Below are positions 20,701 to 32,700 of a DNA stretch of 64,000 nt, piece after piece. The notes below the pieces were generated by a model that had not been told where the DNA came from, ran no database searches, and was given only the letters and a program-made list of their open reading frames with translations. The number at the start of each line of letters is the position of its first letter. Positions within the stretch are counted from its first letter, which is position 1. The translations under genes and the position numbers were made by a program. This DNA is from Cordylochernes scorpioides (taxonomy: Eukaryota > Arthropoda > Arachnida > Pseudoscorpiones > Chernetidae), in contig CP092865.1 in assembly GCA_030710605.1 (NCBI GenBank), positions 31,714,190-31,778,189 of the forward strand. Direction: 5' to 3'.

Positions 20701-23700
20701 GCGGGAAGAGCGGACTAGGATGACCGACGTGGCGCTCCCAGGCCCCGTGGAAGTCGTAGCTGAGGACGTTGATCATGTCCACGTACCTGTGGACACGGCC
20801 GGAGAATTAGTCCTCCGTGGCTGAATCTAAAATGTATAGGACGCAAAGTATATCAACTAGGCACAACTGAAATAACCCATAAAATAAAACTAAAAGGTAT
20901 TCTCAACTTTCAAAATATCTATCAACAGAGAGCGGAGATTCTGACACCATCACAATATAAGAAAAGAAACAGCAAATATCTGTCCTGCTAATGTGGCCAG
21001 GCCCAGCTTCTGAAGAACACACATTGAGAGAAGCAGTTGTTGGAACAGCTCGAGGAGGAGAGATGTGGTACAGGGAGAGACAACAACGACAATTGTATGC
21101 CATCTCACTTGTTGATCTCGGCGATGTTGTACCCGGCCGACACGGCCTCGAAGCTGGCAGGGACCGTAGTACTGAGCAACAGACGCGGCTTCTCGGCGTT
21201 CCTGGACTCGCCGTCGAAGGCTTCCCTCAAATCCTGGCATAACAACACATTGCTGAATGTGTTGGGAATTCTCAAAGTTAGGGCTTGAAGAAATAAAAAA
21301 TAAAGAAGCACTAGAGATCAGGACTTGCACAAGGCTAGAGAAACTGGTAAACCCGTTTTATGAATTGGGTCGTTTATTGCGTCTTGAGTCTCGTGGAGTA
21401 TGAATTATTTCTATTGAATATGAACGGAGAAACATTTTATAGCTAACTGCACAACGTGGTAAAATCATATTTGATGATATGTGAAAAGAAACACATTGAC
21501 AATGAATATTGTTGCAATTAATTCTCAACACCTACCTTGATGAGTCCAGTGAGACGTTCCTTGTCTTGGGCTCCTTTCGGGAACTCCCAGTCAAGATCCA
21601 ATCCATCCAGCTTGTGTTGACGGAGATATTCGATGACTTGGAAGATGAAGTTCATCTTCCTGAGAACAGAAGAAGCGGCCATAGAAAGGAGCTAGCAAAC
21701 CAAGGAATCGCCGACCTACCTGTAGGTTGATGTGGTGAGCTGACGGAAGGGCTTGGAGCCCAACATCCAACCTCCCACTGAGACCAGAACCCGCAGGGAT
21801 GGGTTCTTCTCCTTGAGAGCCAGCGTGGCTGAGTACAGCTCGCTGTCGGGAGCCTCGCCCTGGTCCGAGGCCGCGAGCTGGTTGTCCTGGATGGTGGCGA
21901 ATGCCAGCAGGACGTGGGTGCATAGCTCTGGGTCGATGTGCTCGGGGTCAAATCTGCCCAGCCCAGGCCGCTTTTGGGCCCAGTTGGTGAAGTAACACAC
22001 CACGCGGGCGTTCGTCTCTGCACAACACCGTCTAACATTTTAAAGCCTGAACAAATGGTTAAAAAATATTGATGCTTATCATTCTTTAGCAACATTCTAG
22101 AAGTACGTAAATATGTTGAAGATACAGTCGAATTTTCAATGTACAGGGTTCCTTGGTGGAATCGAATCCTTGGTTCACTGGTGGGATCGAACTCGTGCGA
22201 GATTTCTTTGGTCATTAAAACAAGTTTTAACACAATTTTAACACCAGAATACATTTTATATAACTATCTGCCAGGTATAAATATCACCAAGATGGCGTAG
22301 AGGTTTGCTAAAGGTGTCAACGCGGGCGTTCTATTCTTAGCGACCACGCTTGTTCAATCTCGACAGTACCCCGACTCGAAATATGTTTAGAACCCGGAAC
22401 ATTATAATCGAAAACGACATTTTAAAATGCCATTTCCAAGTGGAGTCGGTATCTCAACATTCTTAATAACGTACCGTCTTTGTTGACAGGGGCCTCGGTC
22501 TCTGCCTCTTCGTCTTCTTCCTGGTCCGCCAAGACGGCCGCCTTGGGTGGCTTGGTGCGGCGGGTGGAGGGCAGGTCGTTTCCGGTGACCAGGCGTCGCT
22601 GCGAGGCCTGCGTGATGAGGATGTTGTCGGCCACGGAGCTCGAGCTCTTGCCCTCCAGCTCGTCCTTGATGGCAGAGATCAGGGCGAAGGATCGGCCCTT
22701 GCACACTCCGCGGAAGTCGTCCATGTCCACGGTCCATATCATAGCACCGCCGTAGTCGTTCTCCATCACCCAGCGGCTCTAATGGCAGAGCAGGGGCATT
22801 CAGAGGTTAGATTGAGATAGTCTAGAGGACATATCCTTTACTACTTATATTTAAAGCTTAGATTATATAAAAAGAAATCCATTAATTAATTTTATATTCA
22901 ATGTTTATAAAAATATCCTTCAACAAGCTTCTTCAAGCTTATAAATATTCAGATTTTTTTATTCACACACACGTTTAAGGTTTGAGATACGTTCCTTAAC
23001 CAATTTCTTCACGTATAGGGCTGTAGGAACATCCTTTGCCTTTTATATATTCAAATTTTCGAGAAACAAACAACTTGTTAAATTTATGGAATTGTGTGTG
23101 AAAGACATCCTCTATCTTCTTAAAATTTAGTATTTCGAGAAGGTTTATTTAATGTTCTTTTTCCTATTATGTTGAGGAGCATAATCAATTTTTGTTATAT
23201 TCTTCTATTTTTATATAAAAGTCCAATATTACCATACGTTATAGAATAACAGGTTCTTCATATAAAGCTTTCTCTCTAAAGGAATATCCCTAATAAAAAC
23301 CTTTAAAATCTTTTCAAAAGGTAAAAATTGTATATTCCCTTAAAATATAAACAAATATTTCGTTTCTATAAACAGAAACAAATCGAGATGTTCATTAAAA
23401 TATGATCAAATATATGTTTTCTATACGAGGTTTACAAATTATATTCTTCTCTTTCTACATTACACATAAAAATAGATGACGCATAGTCTTAACATAGGTT
23501 TTAGAGGAATATATATTTGTATATTTCAACATTAGAATTTCTGTTAGACAACCTTTCTATAAAGTCGAATATTTCAGACAAACATGAATAAGTCTTTGGC
23601 CGGGTCATCAAACGACCGAGTTTTGGCGGCTAAAGAAGGGACCTAACCTTCACCTCCTGACCTGGGCAATTATTGAAGCGGCTGCTGCTTCATTCAACGT

Positions 23701-26700
23701 TGCCATGTTTGTAGAGTTTGGGAACATGGCATCATGATGGGCCCATACTGGATAATGACGTAGAACTTATATCTATATCTCTCTTTCGCCATGTTTGCAG
23801 AGTTTGGGAACATGACTCAATGATGGACGCACGTACTGCCCTTAATGACGTAGGACTTATTCAGGTTAGCTAATGTTTATTGCTTCTGTCATGGTTACAC
23901 AATTTGGGGATACTCAATGATGGGGTCATACCTCTCAACGATATATTTAGGTTATTAATGTTTATATTATAAATTCGAGGCCGAATATTACCCATGTTTT
24001 TTTGTTGATCAATCTAATAATATTTTCAAGATTGCCGGGTGGCTAAAACAACGGCGCCCAACAAGGCAGATGAATTACCATCTGCCTGGTGAATCGACGT
24101 GGTTGCAGTCTCAAGGCAATAATAAAACTATTGTGAAAGTCGTTGTGTAAATAGCTCTTCATTTATAAAAAAAATTCTTTCTAAATCCAAGACATAACTC
24201 AAGTTTGAAATGTACTATGGATTGCTATATTTTCAATAGGAAATATTCATATAACCGAAAAAATAATTTGAGCTTTGGTATGGCAGAGAAATTAAAATAT
24301 CTAATGGCTATTTTTTACATATGAAAATAATAGTTTCCTTTATTTTCCTGATGGTGCGGCGACACGTTTTGCCGTCATTATCAAGTGTTATTAGGCATTT
24401 GGGATAAAGTATATTTTTTACATATCTACGAAGAACGTGTGATGTGAGAGACATGTCAATTGTCACAGCACTAAGTGCCATGTTGCTGAGAGACTTCTGT
24501 ACGTACCTTAATTCTCAGACTCCTCTCGTCGTCAAAGCCCACCCATTGGTCATCCAGGTGGGCGTATGGCACCTTCTGAACATCGTCCCACACGTACCGC
24601 GCTCCTTTCTTCAGCATCTCGCAGATCTGGAACAACCTCCTTGTCAGTTCCTGTGGTTTGGAAAGATGGATACCTGCGGACACAGGTCGTTCTCACCTAT
24701 ATATATATCATATAGAGCGGTAACATTCCTTTTTATAAAAGAAAAAACACATTGAAACATTTCTTGATATTTTTTTTTAGTATAAAGCATACACTCGGTG
24801 AATAACCAAAGTCCCAGTTCAGAAAATTTGAAAAAACAAACAAACAAACAATCTTTATATTTTAAGGTTATAGCTCAACTTAGTACTGGTGTAAATACGA
24901 TTTCGTGACGTTTTATGGAATGATCATTTCCATTCTTGATGTTTATTGAACAATAAAACTATGCTCCTATATATTATTGTATACTCTTTAATGCTTATAT
25001 ACGTATGGGGGTATATTATATATACATTATATATTATTAATATTATTATATATTATTAACCTGACAGACAAGAATGGATCAAGGCCAGGGGGCCATCTTA
25101 TCGAGGAGCCACTAGGAGAGGCCATAGAAAGACTGCTGGAGAGCTGCAGGACATCAGGGGACCATAACGGCAAGGCCCACAGCACTGACCAGGAGTCAAG
25201 ATAGCAAATGTAAATATCTTTGTTTACTTTTACTGTAGTCATTTATTGAAGTTGTAAATAAAAATATGTAAATAGACTGACCATTCGCTACACTTTTTAG
25301 AGAAAAACTTGTAACCTTTTTGAAAAATAAATTATATATTATTAATATTATTATTACATTATTAATATTTTATTTTATTCATTCGCTGATTGGTTCTTAA
25401 CTATCACCTGACCACAATCAGCCAATTAGCGTGGAGTGATTGAACGCGGGTGTTTATCAGAGTGTGGTGTAATTGTTACCTCGTAGTAGGCCAGGAAGCC
25501 TTCCTCCCTGGTGTACTCGCCAGCCTTGCCCCCGCCCCGGGACGCCACGTTGTACCCCGGAGCCTCCTTGTTGGCCAGTGTGAAGGACCGCCCATAGGTC
25601 GCCATGCCGACCACGATCTTGTCCTTAGGCGCTCCCAGCCGCTCCCACAGCTTCACGCCAAAGTCCTGTACACACACAGCATTAATGCTCCCTTCCATTT
25701 ATCCTTTTGTTCCTTCATTTATACAAAAGGCAAGTATTTCCCATGACGAGTGGGAGGATCTAAAACACAAGCGACTAGCACCCTCTTAGAAGAGATTGAA
25801 GTTGTATTAGTGCTTAACAAATAAAGTGCAGGAAATTTTCATGGCAAGGATAAAAATAAATGCTCCAATGGCCCCCGATTTTGAAAAAGGTTCACCCCAC
25901 CAGCAAGTTCAAGTAACCAAACGGGGCTCTGTCACATTTTTAAGTGCAAAGTCGAACTGCTTTTCACGTGTGTGGACATGTGGTGCACTTACAGTAAAAA
26001 GCAGTCGCCAACTTCTACTCACCATGATTAGCATGGCCTGTACTACATGTGTACTAGGGATAATAAGAAAAATGGCAAGAAGGAATGTACTTCAAACCCA
26101 ACATTTTGTTAGTATTGAGGTGAGATGTAGGTGCAGGCAGGCGTCCGTACATGATAGTAGCAAATAACTCAATATACTATCCTTATCCGGTTTTGGCTAT
26201 AACGTAGCATATATTTATAGGAAGGACTAACTGTTCAGAATCTAAAACTTTATCTTTTGAAGAGAAGAATTTATAGGTAAATATAATAATGTCTCGATTT
26301 CGAACAGTGTTACAACGGAGAAACCGGTCGATCTATCCGCACCAGATTATCTGAACACAGCCGCCACATACGCACCAACGACCGCAAGTCTCTCTTATGC
26401 CAATACATCACAGAATTTCGCCACTCGTTCAATTTGGACAGCGCTGTATGCGTTTACAAGGGCGTCGGAAACAAGTATCAGCGCCTAGTCCTTGAATCTT
26501 TGGTCTCGCACTGCACGCCCAGTTTCAACCGAAAAATCGACCTCCCACCCCAATACTCCGTGTTTTACCTCGCCAATCCCCCCATCTGAACTATTTACCT
26601 ACTGTATTAGGCTATCTTTCATGTCCATAGTTTTAAAATATTGCCAAGTTGTAACCTGAAGAAGGGCATTCTTGCCTGAAAGCTTGCTTTTTACTATTAA

Positions 26701-29700
26701 AAGAAAATCACCACGTTTTTATCGCCTTCATTTCAAATATAATAATATTAAGTTTAATTTCTACGATATTTCATACATTTCTGTTTTTCTGAGTCGCCAT
26801 ATTTACATATTATCTATCTATATACAATGGTAGTGGGCGAACTTCTATCTCCATTATCATTCGGCAGTTTTCCCGGTCCCCAGTTCAGGGTCGTTCGTTC
26901 TCCTGCTGATCTCCGAGTTCCACCATGGTCTGTAGTCCTCAAATAATTGACTGTCTATGATGGCCTTGGTCTCCAGGTCTCAGCATCTCTCCAGCATCCT
27001 ATCGAAAGCCTCGTTCTTCTTCATTCTTTCAGAACTGGCCTCCGCTTTTATTTTATCAATGGATAGTATTTCCAGCCTTTTGAGAACTATGGATTAGATA
27101 TAAGTGAAGCTTTCTTCCGAATGACTAGTTATTTTCTGTAGCCTTTGCTGGAATTTGTCACCAACCTGTCTCATGTGAGAACAATAGGAATTACCCGTAT
27201 TGTCATTCTCTCCAATCTGTCCATTTCTCTTGTCTCATACTTCCTTTTTTGTAATAATAATAGTAATATAATATTTAATTACAATAATAAAGTAAATATA
27301 TTTATATATTTTATGGCTGGATATTTGCTCACAGAACAGGTATTCCTATATTATAGTAACTTGGGGCGATGGCGTCGACCTTTCATATTAAATATTACTT
27401 TTCCTTTTTACTAATAATTGTATATAGTTGCGGAACTACTGGTTTCCTGTGCTGCTCTTTTCCTGATATTGCACATTGTACGGAGAATCTGTATAAGACT
27501 AATGTCTTAATAAAGGCTTTGTGTGTGTGTGTGTGATATTATAGTAGGTATTTTATTGAGATGAAATAAATACATGCCAACACTTCTACAAAGATCTCTT
27601 CTAAATTGTCAGCGATACTAGCAACTCCGACAACAGTAAAAACAACTGCTGGATTAAACTCGCGATCCGCTTGGAGAGATCACCACTTATGGTTCAGATT
27701 CTGAAAAATATTTCCTAATGTAGTGAGAGAAAAATAAGCACTATAAACAGCTTTAAATATGACAGTCTAAACATTTAATCCTGTGATTCTTAATCAATAC
27801 TTAATATTTCAAAAGTCAATTTAAAAAGAAGCGCCTTGTAATTCATCCATTTAGTTCACTTATATGGCCTGTATTATGTGAACTTGTAGTAAAGACTTTG
27901 CAAATATTGCTTGTAAATATGGGACTTCTTTTTGGACCTGATTTATATTTGATTACCAAAGAGGGGGACGTTGTAGAAATTGCTAAACAATATATATGAG
28001 TAAAATATTTCAGGCTTCCAGGGAAAATTATATTTTCAAAAACATTTTTATTCTCTAGCTTTCAGGCATTAACGTTCTTCAAAAGGAGAAAACATGGAAT
28101 TATTCTATATACAGTTACGAGCGTCATCATCTCTGTCACCGTTTGCTTTTTTTTTTTTGGAATGGCGCTCTCCTATTGGTTCGCTACGATGGCGCCGCCA
28201 ATGCGCGAGACACTTTGTTTTTGACTTTGCCCCCACTCGCTTTTTGGTTTTTGTAACTATTGTGTTGGAGCGGGTCGCTCCTTAAATAAATGCATATATT
28301 AGTTAATAACTAAATGGAATCCTCTCTTTCTTTTTCCCAGTAAGAGACGCCTACGGAAGCCAACAGTACATAGACAGATAAAGCACATAGGCTATAGTTA
28401 TTAACTAATATATGCATTTATTTAAGGCGCCAATTTATAATTGTAACAAATAGTATTTGAATAAAAACATTCAATCGGGTAAAACACGGGGGTTAATGAT
28501 CCAATGGGCGTTGCCCGGGTCATTCGGCTAGTAATAAATATTAATCATTATTATACCAAGTTTTCTCCTGTAGAAGGGCGTTCGAAAGCTAGAGAATAAA
28601 AATGTTTTGAAAATATACTTTTCCTTGGTATATTTTTACTCAATATTGATACAAGGGATTATTGAATAATATATAATGGTAATATTAGAACGGTTATGTT
28701 ATGAACGAGAGGATGTGGATATAATCAACCCTATATAGATCCTCTCATCAAAACAGGGAAGGAAGACTCTATCATTGGTGCCAACTTATAATTTGGAGTC
28801 TGACAGAATCGACGACCTAAATTCTTCTCTACCATCGACAAAAATAACTTCGTACTTAGCACCGAGATGTATTCTCTCTTTAAATGTTATCACCTTTTTC
28901 TACCAATTTAAAGCATTTGATCCATTTACTTACATCAAACCTCCCTTTGAAAATTAAACGATTTATAGCCCGTCAAAGGATTCTATGGCTACTTTTCCGC
29001 GAGGATATCACGGAATTTTGGAACAGCGACCCTTTAAATTGCTACTTCTGCAATGTTGGCATCCAAGACAATTTGGTCCACTATCTATTCCATTGCCCAT
29101 TCCTACATGAAAAGAGACTGGAAATTCGCGAAATTTCGGAGCTAACTCACTACAATAAACAACATGTATATAAAATCTTTACTGCTCTCCTGCTGGATAA
29201 AACATTTGTTTATAAATATTTTAAATTTTTCAAGGTGATTGATAAAATGAGAGAAGAAGTGCTCAACTCCACAGACAACGGCTGATTGCTCCCCCTCCCC
29301 TCTAAATTGCTTTTCCTCCTCACTCATGTACATATACAACCTTTTAGGGGAATCCCCTTGTAAGACAATAGTGTCTTAATAAAGGTTTTTGTTCTTTATG
29401 TTGTTGCATTTGATCCATTTTGAGATAGTATAATAAAATAAATGAAGCTTCCAGGGCTAAGTTTGTTATGTAACTTTCATTTTCAAACTTTCGGATTTGT
29501 CAGTCCTTCAACAGGAGTATCACAATAGAATATTAATGATAAATTATATTTTATACAAATTATTATTTACATGTTTTAAATATTTATAAAATTGAGAGAA
29601 ATATATTTTATTATTTGTGGGTGAAAAACAACTTTTTGAAAATATACGTGCATGGTGGATGATACGTACTGGTTGAATGCTATCTCGAGACTTCACACTA

Positions 29701-32700
29701 AATTTAATAAATTTTAAGATAGTTTTTGATATATTGTCTCTTTTTGAATTATTCATTTTTTAAATTTTTTTCTTAGCTAAGAGAGCATTGTTTTCCCATG
29801 ACGAAGCATTTGATCATCATTTTGAAAATAATTTTTGTATTTTGGAATATTGAAAATGGGGCAACTGATAATTAATGTAGAAAAATTCATTTTTTGTAGG
29901 TTGACTTTTTTTGGCGATCACTTCGTGTTTAACTTTCCGTTTTGAAAATGGCGAGAATGGGTTGCCCCGCCGAAACGTAAAAAATTCTGTAGTTGTTGTG
30001 TTTCGTTATCTGATTGAAAATCAAAGAAAGAAATGTGTCATAAACTTTCTAGATTACACATTTCATATTGGTATAAAATTTACATGAGAAGATAATTTTG
30101 TATAAATCATTATTTTGTTTAGAAAAAAGGGATGTGTTAAGTTGAGAAATGACAAATATAGTATATCACCTATGCTGTACTATATAACAAGCCAAAAGCT
30201 TTCTACTTGTGTAGACACGTGGTGTACTTTATAGGCAATCGTCAAATTCTTTCCACCATGCTTATAATGATCTGTACCATGTGTACTTTCTGGATGAGAA
30301 TAAAAAGGATCTTTAATATAAAGGTTGTCTCAAAAGTTCGTAAACACATCATGATTTATATTTTGCAAGTGTTTACGAACTTTTAAAACAACCTTGTAAT
30401 TTTTAAACTTGGCCCACCTACTGATTGGCCACCCTTTATATAGAACATCAGAGATTAAATCATTCTTCTATAAGATTTCTGTTATAATTTTACCAAAGTT
30501 ACCAATATTACCTAGGTTGTCCAAAAGTTCGTAAACACTTGCCTCAATTTTATAAACACAATCATAATAGGTTTATGAACTTTTGGGAAAACGTTATAGA
30601 GTATGGTGATCATATTAGCTTTTTTAAAATAGAAAACATGTAAGAGAAATGGTATTTAGATACAATATTTTCTACAAAGACTCACTATTCTATATACAGT
30701 TACGAGCGTCATTCCTGGCCTCTGTCACGGTTTGCTTTTTTTTTTCTGAATGGCGCCCTCCTATTGGTCGGCTACGATCACGCCACCTTTGCCCCCCACC
30801 CCCATCATTTGGTGCCGCCAATGCGCGAGACACTTCTGTCACCGTTTGCTTTTGGTTCAGTGGTAGAATGCTCGCCTGCCACGCGGGTTCGATTCCCGGC
30901 CGATGCATTTTTTTTTTTACAATTTTTAAAACTCATTTATATATTATAGTGGCGGGCGGCCCGGGTTCGATTCCCGGCCGATGCATTTTTTTTTTTTTTA
31001 CAATTCTTAAAACTCATTTATATATTATAGTGGCGGGCGGCCCGGGTTCGATTCCCGGCCGATGCATTTTTTTTTTACAATTTTTAAAACTCATTTATAT
31101 ATTATAAAAGAATGACATCCACGGCGCCAATTTATAATTGTATAACGAATAGTATTTTATTAAAAGCATTTAATCGGGTAAACCCCGGGCGTTGCCCGGG
31201 TCATTCGGCTAGTTCTCGCATAATTATGACCCAACCAGTAAGCGCAAAGTCATACTGTTTTTTACATGAAAAGACAAGTGGTGTACCTTAAGTATATGAT
31301 GCCTCAAATCTGTATCCACCATGATGATTTCTACATAACATGTGCGTAAGTTAAATAAAAGACATTCAGGCAAATATTTTCTGAGTGTAGAAAGGTTTTA
31401 GTCGTCTATAAAATCAAGCGACATTTTCAAAGATTTTTAATTAATATCTTAAGTAGATATAAATGCAAGCATTTTTGTACAAATACACGTGTGGTAATAA
31501 TTTCAATATTTCAAAATTGTATATATAGCCAGACACTAAAAATTGAAATACAGCAAGCCAATTTTCATTATAATTTACCAGAATACACATATAGAAATTT
31601 CATCGATTTCTTATTCCAAAAAAATAAATAAAATAAAAGAAAAAGAAAGAAAGAGACAATTGCCAAATGCTCCAATTCAACCAATTTTTAATGTTTAGCT
31701 GGTGCAATTACTCCATTTCCTGAGATTTCCAGGGGCCGTGAGAATTGGCGTCTAGAGCTGAATCCAAATCTCATTTCTTTGTTCTTTCTTCTATAGACCA
31801 GAAGATATTCGCTACCAGCCCCTCGCGGAAGCCAAGGTGGAAAGCCAATTCAAACACACAGAAATGTTTTCTACCGATTTCCTTGAAACTAAATTTCTTA
31901 GTTTTGATGAAGTGCTCGATATTTTCCTGAAGAATGTGTTTCTTTTGAATTTAAATAGAAGCAGAAGTTTTTTTGTTTGCGTCATAATTTACATATTTAT
32001 TCACATATTGCCTTCTCTTGTAACCCGGGCTCCTGGACTCATATTGCCTTTGAGTCCTTTACCTATGTTTGAATCTCTTTACAAACTATTTTGACAAAAC
32101 CTCTTTGCAAAACTCTACAAAACATATTTGCATAGCTTTACAAAACTTCTTTACATATTTCCTGAGTTCAATAATTGTCAAAAATTTGAATTGAAAGTGA
32201 AAATATTTCACCTCAGTTCAGGATAAACAATTCTTAAAATATTTTCAACACATTCGAAAAGCATTTTATGTTCGCCAGGTGAATTTCGAGTAAATACCAT
32301 GCACCTCTATTAAAATAAAACATAAGGCCTCCAGGGAAAGTTTCTTTTTTTTTAATTGTTTATTTACAAATCTCTCAAGCTTTCTGATAGGCTTAGCAAA
32401 AATACGATGTTTCTTTTTTAAGGATTTCAAGTTGTTTTTGTACTCATGTATTTTGTAGTTAAGAGGACATCCCTTTTGATATAAACTAATATATATTTAT
32501 TTAAGGAACGACTTGTTCCAATACAAGTATTGTTAAAACAAGCGATCAAAGAATCAAAAACAGAAAAGTCATGAAGCGTAGTGAGTAGAAGTGACGTCAG
32601 CACCGATGATGATAAAGTCAAAGTCTGCGTAACACTTTCGGGTAAGAAACCCCTTCTAGAGAAGAAAATATTTTAAATAATATATTACATAAGATGCTTC

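Larger units (their letters stand above)
30689..31212 (+). mobile_element. Non-autonomous Helitron, 524 bp, with amplified tRNA-Gly pieces
   Basis: It starts TCTATATACAGTTACGAGCG and ends with the hairpin CCCCGGGCGTTGCCCGGG, TCATTCGG and CTAG (31209-31212), then T. It carries a tRNA-Gly remnant (30854-30907) lacking the acceptor 5' strand and T-stem 5' strand, then two further copies of a unit containing the T arm and 3' acceptor (CCCGGGTTCGATTCCCGGCC) plus a T-run and ACTCATTTATATATTAT. Confidence 0.85.

Noticed and set aside
21037-21288. Plus-strand open frames opposite chitinase exons (also 21753-21995, 22480-22755, 40520-40783, 46414-46635)
   Set aside because: They are complements of GC-rich coding exons; the minus strand shows the GH18 motifs and splice sites.
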